Positions 49,262 to 58,860 of a stretch of DNA of 64,000 bases are shown here, piece by piece; within the stretch, counting starts at the first letter, position 1, and every line of letters starts with the position of its first letter. Under the pieces are notes generated by a model that saw nothing but the letters and a program-made list of their open reading frames with translations, was not told the DNA's origin and made no database searches. The position numbers were made by a program, and so were the translations under genes. The DNA is from Bacteroidetes Order II. bacterium (GTDB taxonomy: Bacteria > Bacteroidota > Rhodothermia > Rhodothermales > UBA2364). The stretch covers positions 62,001-126,000 of the forward strand of contig JAEUSQ010000065.1 in assembly GCA_016788705.1 (NCBI GenBank), read 5' to 3'.

Positions 49262-50689
49262 TTAAGAGCGCCAAATAAATCCTCTTCGAGTGGCCCAGCG
49301 TACCAAATAGGCCAATAATATCGTAAGCAACAACGCACGCGCCATCGCCAATACGGGTGTTGACGTAAAGGCGACCACCCATTTATAAACCCCCACAAGG
49401 TGCAAAACTGGCAACATCACATTTCCCATTAGCACATATGCCAACATAGGATTTTCACCGTTTTCGGAGAGTAAGCCGAGCACGCCACCTTTTTTTCCTT
49501 CAACATCCATCCAAATAAACAATGCACCCAAAACAAGCATGGCCAGCCCTGTGGTTACCCAGAAGTAAGCATAGGTTGGCTCGTCTTTTTTAATCCCTCC
49601 CTCAAACGGTTCAACAAGCAGGCCGAGAATCAGCCAGAAACTCCCCCAACGTACTAACTTTTGTAGAAAATCTTCGTCCAGAGAAGTGGGCCTGCGTGTC
49701 ATCCACCACAACATGCCAACAAAACCAAGAGAAAACAGCAAGGTAAAACCGGATTGTCGTGCCTGTAACCCAACACAGACCACAACCGGAACCAGCGCCA
49801 AGAGCCAAGGCAACCACATAATGGGCTTCCTAATACCTACCGACGCTTCCGGATTACCCCGCCTTTCCAACACTTCTATCAACCAGTCTCCCACCATGGT
49901 GCCGGGCAAGACAATCAACAAATACCGCAAGTATTCCCACTCGAATAACCAATTTACCGGATTGGATGCCCAAATCATGGTTGCCCATGTAGCTTCTGAC
50001 GTGAGCGCGGACAAACGCAGGGCTACCAATCCTGCCATCAAAGCCAGCCGATAAAGCGGTTGCGTGCGCGTACACCACCAAATTAACCCACCCCAAAACG
50101 CCATATGCGCCAAAAACAACAAAATGATGTCTTTGCGCTGCACCGAGAACCCGGTGCCATTGGCATACGTCAGGCCAGCCAAGAACGTTAGAAGACCCGC
50201 CCAGCCCAGCACCCGAAAAAACCGTCGTTCGGAAAGAGACCACGACGCGGGCAGTCGGACAAACACCCCTGACAACAATAAAAAACCCACAAAGGCTGTC
50301 ATCCAAGTGACGGCGTTCGGTGACGGCTGGAGGGCATAGGGGCGGACATGTTGAAGGGCAAAGGCAAAGAACGCCAACAACGCAAACCGCTGAAACAGTC
50401 GTTTTGTGGCAACACCTACGGGGGCCACTCGGCGAAGGACGATAGGCAAAGCGGCTCCCAAGGCAAACAGGAAAAAGGGGAAAACCAGGTCCACCCACGT
50501 AAGTCCCGAAATCGCAGGATTAAACCGATGTTCCGGCGGGGGTAATTGTGCATGATACATCCAATTTGGTAAAACCCCAAAGGGAAGAATTCCAGAAAGC
50601 ACCATGGCCAGAATCGCCCAGCCCCGAAGGGCATCCAAGGCAGCAAAACGTTGTTTTGTTGATACTTCTTTCATGTTTTCAATGGGCAT
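49262..50689 (-). CDS. DUF5009/acyltransferase-like polytopic membrane protein
   Basis: About 475 residues with some eleven membrane helices. The N-terminal RFAALDALRGWAILAMVLSGI and the loop GLTWVDLVFPFFLFALGAALP are typical of DUF5009 and the related heparan-alpha-glucosaminide N-acetyltransferase (NagX/HGSNAT) group, which acetylate sugars across the membrane. The start at 50,689 (MPIENMKEV) is one of three possibilities (50,722, 50,689 or 50,674). It lies between two glycan-related genes and is divergent from the DUF4434 gene. The substrate is not known. Confidence 0.82.
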   Translation of the reverse strand: MPIENMKEVSTKQRFAALDALRGWAILAMVLSGILPFGVLPNWMYHAQLPPPEHRFNPAISGLTWVDLVFPFFLFALGAALPIVLRRVAPVGVATKRLFQRFALLAFFAFALQHVRPYALQPSPNAVTWMTAFVGFLLLSGVFVRLPASWSLSERRFFRVLGWAGLLTFLAGLTYANGTGFSVQRKDIILLFLAHMAFWGGLIWWCTRTQPLYRLALMAGLVALRLSALTSEATWATMIWASNPVNWLFEWEYLRYLLIVLPGTMVGDWLIEVLERRGNPEASVGIRKPIMWLPWLLALVPVVVCVGLQARQSGFTLLFSLGFVGMLWWMTRRPTSLDEDFLQKLVRWGSFWLILGLLVEPFEGGIKKDEPTYAYFWVTTGLAMLVLGALFIWMDVEGKKGGVLGLLSENGENPMLAYVLMGNVMLPVLHLVGVYKWVVAFTSTPVLAMARALLLTILLAYLVRWATRRGFIWRS

Positions 50690-50741
50690 ATTGAAGTATG
50701 TTAAGGAAGTTAAGTTAACCACGAAAAGCCTCTAACCCACC

Positions 50742-51671
50742 ATGATTCAAATTACTGGAACTTTTTTAGACGAGATCACCCACGACATCCCCTCCCAAAA
50801 CTGGGGGCACCGCGAATGGGCCAAGGATTTTGACGCCATGAAGGCCGTTGGGATAGATACGGTCATCCTCATCCGTGCCGGATATGACCACCACTGCACC
50901 TTCGACTCTGCGGTATTGCAGCAAAAACGGCTTATGCTCCCCACTTATACCGACTTGGTGGACATTTTCCTGACAGAGGCGGAACGTTGTAACATGAAGT
51001 TCTATTTTGGTACCTATGATTCTGGTAAATATTGGATCAATGGCGATTATCAGGCCGAGGCCGATCTTAACAAGGCGTTTTGCGACGAGGTAATGAAGCG
51101 ATATGGACACCGAAAAGCCTTTAATGGCTGGTATATTTGCCACGAGATTAACACCTTTAACGATGGTATGATGCGGGTTTATGAAGACCTCTCGACACAC
51201 CTGCGTGGCCTTAAATCTCAACCAATCCTCATTTCGCCGTATATAAAAGGGGCTTTGCAATTCGGCGCAGAAGCCATTTCCTTAGACCGTCATATCCGAG
51301 AATGGGAACAGGTTTTTGCAAGAATCGAAGGGATCGTGGATGTGGTGGCCTTTCAGGATGGACAGGTTCCGTTTCATGAACTGAAGGACTATCTACAAGC
51401 AAATGCAGCATTGGCGAAGCGTCATCACATCACTTCGTGGAGCAATGTGGAGTCTTTTGAACGGGGCTTCCCAATCAAATTTCCCCCATTAGACTACCGC
51501 CGTCTGCGCTATAAAATGGAACAGGCCCATGCCGCTGGTGTGGAAAAACTCATCACCTTTGAGTTTTCGCACTTTATGAGCCCAAACAGCATTTACCCGG
51601 CGGCCCACCACCTATACAGCCGTTACCAAGAATGGTTAGCAACACAACAAAATGGTCTTTATAGTTTATAG
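50742..51671 (+). CDS. DUF4434 TIM-barrel protein (putative glycosidase-like)
   Basis: A 309-residue cytoplasmic protein matching the DUF4434 family. The opening TGTFLDEITHDIPSQNWG, the MKAVGIDTVILIRAG strand, the FYFGTYDSG strand, NGWYICHEIN (Glu at a barrel strand end), and the closing KLITFEFSHFMSPNS all fit. The TIM-barrel layout and conserved acids suggest a glycoside hydrolase-like enzyme, but no activity is established to my knowledge. No signal peptide is seen. It is the only plus-strand gene in this stretch, divergent from the DUF5009 gene by some 50 nt. Confidence 0.82.
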   Translation: MIQITGTFLDEITHDIPSQNWGHREWAKDFDAMKAVGIDTVILIRAGYDHHCTFDSAVLQQKRLMLPTYTDLVDIFLTEAERCNMKFYFGTYDSGKYWINGDYQAEADLNKAFCDEVMKRYGHRKAFNGWYICHEINTFNDGMMRVYEDLSTHLRGLKSQPILISPYIKGALQFGAEAISLDRHIREWEQVFARIEGIVDVVAFQDGQVPFHELKDYLQANAALAKRHHITSWSNVESFERGFPIKFPPLDYRRLRYKMEQAHAAGVEKLITFEFSHFMSPNSIYPAAHHLYSRYQEWLATQQNGLYSL

Positions 51672-51799
51672 GCAAGGAAAGGGTAATTTTGAAGGATAAT
51701 GATCGCTAAAAGATAAAATCGCTAAACGACGATTAACATTAATGGTCATTTAGCACCTGATACAGCCTGTACCAGCATGGCCGGAAAGTTGCTGTCTTT

Positions 51800-53035
51800 T
51801 TATTTTTCCACATAGTTAAGATCTTTAGAAAACGTTTCCTCTACCTGCAAGGTGGCAATGACCGAAATAATCAACACCCCATACCCCACAACAACCGCCG
51901 CTTGAACCAAACTTCCATTCAAGACCGGAACCAGCCAGAGGAACATACCGGTCATTGGAATTGTGAGGCCCCGTACAAAATTGGGAACTGTATTTGTAAC
52001 CGTAGAACGGATATTGGTGCCGAATTGTTCAGCGGCCATCGAGATAAACACCGCCCAGAATCCACATGTTATACCTAATAAAAACAGTACTATATAAAAA
52101 AGGAATGGGCTTAAGCCGGATGTTGCGAAGAGCAAGGCATAAAGCGGAAAGGAAAGAATATGAAAACCCAAAAGCACTTTTTTACGACTTTTAAAATATT
52201 GGCTCAATCCCCCACTCACCAAGTCTCCAACGGCAATACCGAGATAAAACACAATTACCGCATCATTCACCGTAATGGGCCCCGTCGCCCCAAGGGCCTC
52301 TCCAAAACGATGTGCCTGTGGCACCACAATTCCACCCAAAAACCAGACGGGTAGGCCAATTAGAACCACCCAAACGTACCGCATCAATCGTTTACGCGCT
52401 CGCAAAAACAACCATAGACTTCCTTTTTTGATGTCTGGGTTGTATAAGAGCCGCTCAAACATCTCCGACTCCAAGGTGCCTGCCCGCAAGAAAAGCAAAG
52501 CCAAGCCCAATAAACCGCCCAAAAGATACGCCGTCTGCCAATGCAGCATTTTCCCAACCAATGCCGCACACACCGCCCCCATCACCCCAACAGTCGTGAT
52601 AATCATTGTTCCAATACCCCGTTTTTCACGTTCCATGGTCTCAACCACCAATGTGACGCCTGCACCGAGTTCTCCGGCCAAACCAACCCCCGCCAAAAAA
52701 CGCAATGGGGCATACCAAGACACATCGGTAATGAAAGCATTAACAAGATTCGCAAGCGAGTACATAAGGATAGACCCAAACAAAACCGAAAGACGCCCTT
52801 TTTTGTCTCCCCAAATGCCCCACATCAAGCCGCCCACCAACATCCCGCCCAGTTGCCAGTTGAGCAACGAGACCTCGTAGCCCAGCATCTGTTCTGGCAA
52901 CACACGAAGGTCACGTAAACTATCCGTTTTTACTATATTAAATAGAACAATATCAAACACATCTACAAAATACCCAAGGGCGGCTACTAGGGTAATCCGA
53001 CGCGCCACTTTTTGTTGTTCGATCTGAAAAGACAT
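51800..53035 (-). CDS. MFS transporter (copy 1 of tandem pair)
   Basis: A 411-residue major-facilitator protein with twelve predicted helices. M at 53,035 (MSFQIEQQKVARR) is chosen over an upstream one. Signatures include the helix-2/3 loop GGLMWGIWGDKKGRLSVLFGS and GVGLAGELGAGVTLVVETMEREKRG, characteristic of the sugar/metabolite-proton symporter group. It is about half identical by eye to the next gene upstream (53,105-54,481) and shares the same C-terminal end (TFSKDLNYVE), so the pair arose by duplication. The transported solute is unknown; nearby glycan genes suggest a sugar or sugar acid. Confidence 0.88.
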   Translation of the reverse strand: MSFQIEQQKVARRITLVAALGYFVDVFDIVLFNIVKTDSLRDLRVLPEQMLGYEVSLLNWQLGGMLVGGLMWGIWGDKKGRLSVLFGSILMYSLANLVNAFITDVSWYAPLRFLAGVGLAGELGAGVTLVVETMEREKRGIGTMIITTVGVMGAVCAALVGKMLHWQTAYLLGGLLGLALLFLRAGTLESEMFERLLYNPDIKKGSLWLFLRARKRLMRYVWVVLIGLPVWFLGGIVVPQAHRFGEALGATGPITVNDAVIVFYLGIAVGDLVSGGLSQYFKSRKKVLLGFHILSFPLYALLFATSGLSPFLFYIVLFLLGITCGFWAVFISMAAEQFGTNIRSTVTNTVPNFVRGLTIPMTGMFLWLVPVLNGSLVQAAVVVGYGVLIISVIATLQVEETFSKDLNYVEK

Positions 53036-53104
53036 ATCAATTGTGCCAAAATGAAAAAGGGTCACCACACGGGCAACCCTCAAAGTACGGTCAAAATACG
53101 ATGT

Positions 53105-54481
53105 TTACTCTTCTACATAGTCTAAGTCTTTTGAGAAAGTTTCCTGAATAGACAACGTGGAAAAAACCGCAATGGCAATGGTAATAGCACCGACAATCAA
53201 TGCAGAGTGAATAAAGTACTCATCTGGCACTTTCGGATTTGGAATAAGCGCCAGAAAGGCCGCCGACATGGCCACCAGCCCTCCCCGAACAAAGTTGGGG
53301 ACGGTATTCGTAACGGTGGAACGTAGGTTCGTCCCAAATTGCTCGGAAGCATTCTGTACAAAAATGGCCCAATATCCAGCAGAAAAACCCAACAGAAAAC
53401 ACAACCCATAATAGACCGCTGGACTCAGCCCGCGCAAGAACAAGAAGGCCAGCACCACAATCGCCATCAGCACCAGAAAGAACAAGATGGCTTTTTTCCG
53501 ACTTCGTAGTTTTTGGCTCAACAAGCCGGAAGAAAAATCTCCGATAGAAAGTCCCAGATAACAAAATGCAACGGCTGTCGGAACCAAAATATCTCCGGTT
53601 ACTCCTGTAACCACTGCAAAGCGATTAGAGAAAGACACCAAAATGCCAATCACATACCAAATGGGCATTCCCAACAAAATGCAGAACATGTATTTTCGGA
53701 AGCGGGCATCATTCACCATTTGAATCACAATACCAACGCCAAAAATGCCAAAAATTACGCGATACAAGGTGCTGTAGGCGGGCATCAAAAAACTGAGCAC
53801 AAACGCCAGCAGTGAGACGGGTAACAAGAACTCCCAGACCCGCCGGATGGTTCGATCTTTGGTAATCAGGTGGAAAAAATCTCCCCGATGGGCCGCATCA
53901 GATTTTTTAATGCCTTCAAACATGCCCGATTCCAACGCTCCAGCGCGTAACAAAAGTAACGCCAACCCCATCAGTCCACCTACGATAAACGCATTTTGCC
54001 AACCGAGGGCTTCATGTACCAAGACGGCGACTACGGCCCCCAAAACCCCAAAAGACACAATAATCATCGTGCCAATTCCCCTTTTTTCTTTTTCCATAGT
54101 CTCGGAAACCAAGGTGACGCCGGCGCCCAATTCTCCAGCCAAACCAAAACCCGCAATGAAGCGCCAAAGGGCATAATCCCAAAATCCCACCACAAAGGCA
54201 TTCGCTAAGTTTGCAATGGAATACGTAAGGATAGAACCAAAAAGGACGGTAACGCGCCCCTTTTTATCGCCCAAAATACCCCACATAATGCCCCCCAATA
54301 ACATGCCAAACATCTGAAAGTTTAACAATGCGGCCTCGTTTTCGATTCCGGCAAGTCCCAAATCTTTCAGGCTGTCGCCCTTAATCACATTAAACAACAA
54401 AAGATCATACACGTCCACAAAATAGCCAAGGGCCGCCACAAGCGCGAGCCGACTTACGTTTTTACTGGAAAAAATTGACAT
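53105..54481 (-). CDS. MFS transporter (copy 2 of tandem pair)
   Basis: A 458-residue major-facilitator protein, a paralogue of the gene at 51,800-53,035, with GGIMWGILGDKKGRVTVLFGS and GFGLAGELGAGVTLVSETMEKEKRG at matching places. It is longer by about 47 residues. Most of the extra length is in the middle, around residues 210-255 (PVSLLAFVLSFLMPAYSTL), which adds hydrophobic segments absent from copy 1. The 69-nt spacing suggests co-transcription. The difference in helices may change the fold or the substrate. Solute unknown. Confidence 0.88.
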   Translation of the reverse strand: MSIFSSKNVSRLALVAALGYFVDVYDLLLFNVIKGDSLKDLGLAGIENEAALLNFQMFGMLLGGIMWGILGDKKGRVTVLFGSILTYSIANLANAFVVGFWDYALWRFIAGFGLAGELGAGVTLVSETMEKEKRGIGTMIIVSFGVLGAVVAVLVHEALGWQNAFIVGGLMGLALLLLRAGALESGMFEGIKKSDAAHRGDFFHLITKDRTIRRVWEFLLPVSLLAFVLSFLMPAYSTLYRVIFGIFGVGIVIQMVNDARFRKYMFCILLGMPIWYVIGILVSFSNRFAVVTGVTGDILVPTAVAFCYLGLSIGDFSSGLLSQKLRSRKKAILFFLVLMAIVVLAFLFLRGLSPAVYYGLCFLLGFSAGYWAIFVQNASEQFGTNLRSTVTNTVPNFVRGGLVAMSAAFLALIPNPKVPDEYFIHSALIVGAITIAIAVFSTLSIQETFSKDLDYVEE

Positions 54482-54689
54482 TGCTCTAAAGGGGTTGGGT
54501 GAAGGTTAAAAAGGTACTTTCCAAAAGATTGAAAGACACAAAATATAACCATTCATCGGTCATTCACAAACCTTTTTTTAACCTCATTAACCATTTAAGG
54601 CGACGTCGGCCAAAATCGCACTGGGAACTTGCTCAATATTGCGATGGCCCCTTTTTGGTAAAAAACGAGCAGGAATTGCTCCATGTGCG

Positions 54690-55940
54690 TCACCGGACCT
54701 GCCCGTCACCCCGGACCATCCATTTTTCGGTCACCAATTTTTCCAATGCAAAGGGCCCACGTGCATGAAGTTTTTGGGTAGAGATACCAATTTCTGCACC
54801 AAGCCCGAACACCCCGCCATCCGAAAAGCGGGTAGATGCATTCACAAACACGGCAGCGGCATCTACTTCGTTCAGGAAGCGGGTAGCAGCCTCTCGATTT
54901 TCCGTAACGATGGCTTCCGAGTGCTTAGAGGAGTATTCCGCTATGTGTGTCATGGCCTCTTCCAAATCCGAAACCAATTTTACAGAGCATTGATAGCTGA
55001 GGTACTCCCGACCAAAATCATCCTCGCTGGCATGTGCTAAAAAGGGATAACCTGTTTGATCCAAAAGACGAAAAGCCCCTTCATCTGCAAATAGGTGTAC
55101 TTCATATGCCGCCATACCAGGCAAGATCATTGGTAAAAAGCGATCGGCAATGGATTTATCCACCAGAATGGTATCTAACGAATTGCAAACAGAAGGACGT
55201 GTCACCTTGGCATTGACCACAATGGCTGCCGCTTTTTCCAAGTTTGCGGTGGATTCTACGTATGTATGGCAAACGCCAGCCCCAGTTTCGATACTGGGAA
55301 CGCGGGCATGATCCCGAACATAATCAATAAGTTGTTTGGAACCACGCGGAATGAGCATATCCACATAGGCGGTGGCAGTAAGTAATTCCTGAACCAAGGC
55401 ACGATCCGTCGGCAGCAACGTCACCAGTTCTGTAGGAAGGCGATGTGCCCTTAACGCTTCATGTATTAAACCTACCAATACGGAGTTGGAAGACCATGCA
55501 TCAGTCCCTCCACGGAGTACAACGGCATTTCCCGAACGCAAACAAAGAGCGGCTACATCAATGGTAACATTGGGCCGGGATTCATAAATCACCCCAATAA
55601 CGCCTAATGGAACCGCCTTTTTTTGGATATGCAACCCATTTTCCATGACCCGATCAGAAAGGACCACACCCGTAGGATCTGGTAAACACGCCACATCCAA
55701 ACAAGCATTCGCCAAGTCTTTAATTCGGGTTTCATTCAACATCAATCGGTCTTTTTTGGGGTCTGCATCATCCATCCGCGCTAGGTCTAAGGCATTGGCT
55801 GCCAAGATTTGCGGTATCCCCGCCAATAATGTATTGGATAGGGTTTGCAAGAAAGACTGTCGCTCTTCATCACTCGTACGTTGTATGGCAATTGAGGCCT
55901 TTTTGGTGGCCGCCAATAAGTGTTTTATTGAGGTAGGCAT
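54690..55940 (-). CDS. proA: Glutamate-5-semialdehyde dehydrogenase (gamma-glutamyl phosphate reductase)
   Basis: A 416-residue cytoplasmic enzyme, the second step of proline synthesis: NADPH-dependent reduction of gamma-glutamyl phosphate to glutamate-5-semialdehyde. Family blocks seen are PLGVIGVIYESRPNVTIDVA, LRSGNAVVLRGG, the catalytic cysteine in VTRPSVCNSLDT, and the end FSDGGVFGLGAEIGISTQKLHARGPF. Length is normal. It lies 79 nt downstream of proB on the same strand, so proBA is probably an operon. Confidence 0.97.
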   Translation of the reverse strand: MPTSIKHLLAATKKASIAIQRTSDEERQSFLQTLSNTLLAGIPQILAANALDLARMDDADPKKDRLMLNETRIKDLANACLDVACLPDPTGVVLSDRVMENGLHIQKKAVPLGVIGVIYESRPNVTIDVAALCLRSGNAVVLRGGTDAWSSNSVLVGLIHEALRAHRLPTELVTLLPTDRALVQELLTATAYVDMLIPRGSKQLIDYVRDHARVPSIETGAGVCHTYVESTANLEKAAAIVVNAKVTRPSVCNSLDTILVDKSIADRFLPMILPGMAAYEVHLFADEGAFRLLDQTGYPFLAHASEDDFGREYLSYQCSVKLVSDLEEAMTHIAEYSSKHSEAIVTENREAATRFLNEVDAAAVFVNASTRFSDGGVFGLGAEIGISTQKLHARGPFALEKLVTEKWMVRGDGQVR

Positions 55941-56019
55941 TTCTATATTTAAATTTATTTTTATATGCTTTAGATGATATACCCATGCTTGACTTATCCA
56001 TCCTTAAAAAGGATTACGA

Positions 56020-57051
56020 TTACAGCAATACAATCTCATCGGCATGGGCCACTTCAAGATTTTTCGTTCTCACCAATTCGTCCGAGGAAACCTTCACCCG
56101 CCCTACCGCAAAAGGCGTTTTTCCGGTATGTCCCATCATTTCAATGACCTCTCCCCGGTTAAAAGGTTGTACAACCTTCTCAATTCCAACAGCGAGGAGG
56201 CTTTTACGTTCCATCAATGCTTTTTGCGCGCCTTTATCCACCTTAATGCGCCCTCCTAACAAACACCCACTGGCTAACCATTTTCTACGCGCATTGGTGG
56301 TGGTATCTCGTGCCGGACAAACAGTCCCCACCTTTTGTTGTTCGGCCTGCATCAAACTATTTTCTTGGTTTGCCTGAAAAATAATAGTCCTAACTCCCAA
56401 CCCTGTAGCCAAACGGGCAAAGGTCAGTTTTGAAATCATGCCACCCAAACCACCCGAAGAGGTTTCGGTATGGGCCAACCCTAAAATTTCGTCCGTAAAC
56501 ACACATATTTCCCGAACCACCTGCCCATTGGCATCTAATACCCCTGGCACCGAAGTCCCAATGAGCAACAATTCCGCGCCAAAACCGACGGCAATAAGGG
56601 TTGCCAATTCGTCGTTATCGGAAAATTTTAGTTCATAATCACTTACCACATCGTTTTCGTTTGCGATGGGAATAATGCCATTGGCCCACAATTCCTCATA
56701 GGTTTGCTTCAGTTGGAGAAACTGTTTACGGTCAGAGAAATGGCGGCGCTCACAAAGACTTTGGGCAATTGGAATATCGTATGGCCGGAATGCCTCAAAA
56801 TACATCGAAATCAATAACGGATTACCAACTGCTGCTGCTGCTTTCCGTTCCGGCATCTGACCCGAATAGTGACGTAGGTATTTCTTGCCAGCTCCCACAG
56901 CACCGGAAGAAACCATCACAATATGATAACGCTTCTGCAAGAATGCCAGCTGGCGTGCAAAATCACGAATGAGCGCTTCGTTTATTCGCCCATCGGAATG
57001 GGTCAAAGAAGACGTCCCAACCTTAAAAACAAGAATAGGTTTGTTCATCAA
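56020..57051 (-). CDS. proB: Glutamate 5-kinase
   Basis: A 343-residue cytoplasmic kinase that phosphorylates glutamate in the first step of proline synthesis. The amino-acid kinase domain shows VFKVGTSSLTHSDG, VSSGAVGAGKKYL, IPIANENDVVSDYELKFSDN and GGMISKLTFARLA. A C-terminal PUA domain is present from about 265 (KGAQKALMERKSLLAVGI...FNRGEVIEM). The start could be either of two adjacent ATGs (57,051 or 57,048). Proline feedback inhibition is usual for this family. Partner of proA downstream. Confidence 0.96.
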   Translation of the reverse strand: MMNKPILVFKVGTSSLTHSDGRINEALIRDFARQLAFLQKRYHIVMVSSGAVGAGKKYLRHYSGQMPERKAAAAVGNPLLISMYFEAFRPYDIPIAQSLCERRHFSDRKQFLQLKQTYEELWANGIIPIANENDVVSDYELKFSDNDELATLIAVGFGAELLLIGTSVPGVLDANGQVVREICVFTDEILGLAHTETSSGGLGGMISKLTFARLATGLGVRTIIFQANQENSLMQAEQQKVGTVCPARDTTTNARRKWLASGCLLGGRIKVDKGAQKALMERKSLLAVGIEKVVQPFNRGEVIEMMGHTGKTPFAVGRVKVSSDELVRTKNLEVAHADEIVLL

Positions 57052-57169
57052 TTTGGGTGATTGGTACCCACGTTAAAATAACAGAATACACCCTTACGCC
57101 CTATGAAGCCTTGAAAAGCCCGCAAAAAATAAGCGAATCATGTCCTACCTTATCTGTTTCATTTTGATC

Positions 57170-58060
57170 TTAATCAAGGTCATTGGATTTTTCTACCGGA
57201 CAGCCCCAATAGACCACTACAATACGCCTACGAGGGTCGTCATCTTTTAGGACACTTCCGGCAGGAAGGCGATGAGCGCCCGGTGGGTCCAACTCTCCTT
57301 TACCGATTGCCTTAATCACCACTTCACTTCCGTAAGGAATTGTCTTCATCAAATTTCCAATTCCTTCCGCTCGCCAGTGGGAGAGTTGACGGTTCAACTC
57401 GGATCTGGTTGGAGCCTCTACCTTAAGTTCGGATTTTAGTTCTTCGTAGAGACCACTGCCCTCTCGGATACCCGTACGATCCGCATACCCATTCACCTCA
57501 ACCTTCCCAACACATGGGAAATATGGATATTCTGTTTTGAAACGCTTTATGCCTTGTAAAGTTGGTTTCAGGGCTTCTTGAAGGACTTGTTTTTTATCCT
57601 CCGGTACTTCATATTTACCGGGTGGATAATAGGCCGCAGTCTCAAAAGGTCGCATTTTTGATTCATCGCGAAGGAGACCTGTCATGGCCCTAATCAGGTC
57701 TTGGTATCGCTGATGCTTCGCCATATACTCTACGACCATTTCCTGGGCAGATTTATTAAGGAAAGGTGCCCTGAGTGGTGCGTTTTTTTGGGCTAAATAA
57801 ATAATTTCCCGCTTCCACCGTTCAGATTGTACACTCATTGCCTCTAATGCTTGCCGAAAACTTGCACAGGTCTCTTCATCCGTTTCGGCTGCAATACACG
57901 ATTCAGACGTTTCGGCATTCAAAGCAGCAATTTGCTCTTGCTGGTGAGAAATCTGCTGGGTAAGATTCCGGATGTGTTCGTTGATCCGACTGAAAGAACA
58001 GCCATTAAACAGGGTGAAAGCCCCTATAAATAGTAGGGTTCTATATAAACGATTCTTCAT
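57170..58060 (-). CDS. Lipoprotein with coiled coil and OmpA-like C-terminal part
   Basis: A 296-residue predicted lipoprotein with lipobox LFNGC (Cys21). A coiled-coil region spans about 24-105 (NEHIRNLTQQISHQQEQIAALNA). The C-terminal 120 residues look like a diverged OmpA/MotB peptidoglycan-binding fold: KVEVNGYADRTG, then a loop insertion, RSELNRQLSHWRAEGIGNLM, and the family-like end DPRRRIVVVYW. It is 3 nt from the membrane-protein gene at 58,064-58,675, so the two are one operon and may form an envelope complex. OmpA-likeness is moderate. Confidence 0.7.
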   Translation of the reverse strand: MKNRLYRTLLFIGAFTLFNGCSFSRINEHIRNLTQQISHQQEQIAALNAETSESCIAAETDEETCASFRQALEAMSVQSERWKREIIYLAQKNAPLRAPFLNKSAQEMVVEYMAKHQRYQDLIRAMTGLLRDESKMRPFETAAYYPPGKYEVPEDKKQVLQEALKPTLQGIKRFKTEYPYFPCVGKVEVNGYADRTGIREGSGLYEELKSELKVEAPTRSELNRQLSHWRAEGIGNLMKTIPYGSEVVIKAIGKGELDPPGAHRLPAGSVLKDDDPRRRIVVVYWGCPVEKSNDLD

Positions 58061-58063
58061 TTT

Positions 58064-58675
58064 TTATTGGTTTTCAGGGTAAGGTTCTTGCAAGATGAAA
58101 GTAGGAGTCGGTATGGGTCTAACGTTTTTGGAAGCGGTCACAGGCTTCTCATCAATTTGCATAGACGTTTTGGCCCTTTTGTGCTCTTTTTTGGTTTTTA
58201 GAATACTTGCCTGAATACCTCGGTTGGTGTCCAACCCGGATTCTTTGAAGGACTTCGACTCAACACGAGGACGATTGTACATTTGTTGGGGAGAAGAAAG
58301 GGCACTAGGGGTTATAGGATATACTTTTCGAGATTCTGGACTTCCATTGGCATGGACTTGAGGTTTATATTCTTGGCCTTTTTCTTGCGGTGTGGGCTTA
58401 AAATAGCTTTCTGATGCGTGTTCAAGCGATAGGATACCCCAAAAACAACTCATTACAAGCATTAGACAAAAAGCCATCAGGTAGCCAACCCTATTATTGC
58501 GGTGTAGCGTTTTTTGGTATAACCCCAAAAGTAGGAGCAATATCAGAAAGGCGGAGAACGATAAAATACCGTACATGGCGCCACGGACACCCCAAAAAGC
58601 GCTTCCTATGCCTAAGACCAAAGAGACAAGGACCACCAGCATCAACAGATACCGAGACCGTACAAAGAAGTTCAT
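58064..58675 (-). CDS. Small membrane protein with three helices, unknown function
   Basis: A 203-residue protein with predicted helices at about 9-28, 30-50 and 63-81, followed by a low-complexity, proline/serine- and lysine-rich tail (110-200). No named family is recognised. It precedes the OmpA-like lipoprotein gene by only 3 nt, so the two are co-transcribed. The tail could reach into the periplasm and meet the lipoprotein. Gene call supported by operon spacing and by clean membrane helices; function unknown. Confidence 0.7.
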   Translation of the reverse strand: MNFFVRSRYLLMLVVLVSLVLGIGSAFWGVRGAMYGILSFSAFLILLLLLGLYQKTLHRNNRVGYLMAFCLMLVMSCFWGILSLEHASESYFKPTPQEKGQEYKPQVHANGSPESRKVYPITPSALSSPQQMYNRPRVESKSFKESGLDTNRGIQASILKTKKEHKRAKTSMQIDEKPVTASKNVRPIPTPTFILQEPYPENQ

Positions 58676-58860
58676 CTATTAGGTAGTTATGGTTTCCCAA
58701 AAGAGAAGCCCTAATTACCTTAAAGTTTAATCATTGTGGAAAACTTTATGCTTTTCGAACGTGATTTCTACAAACCAAACAAAATGACGCCTATAATGCT
58801 CAAAAGGGCGTTTGGGTGCAACCACAAAGTGGATTTTTTATAGGTCTATCCGCAAAACAT

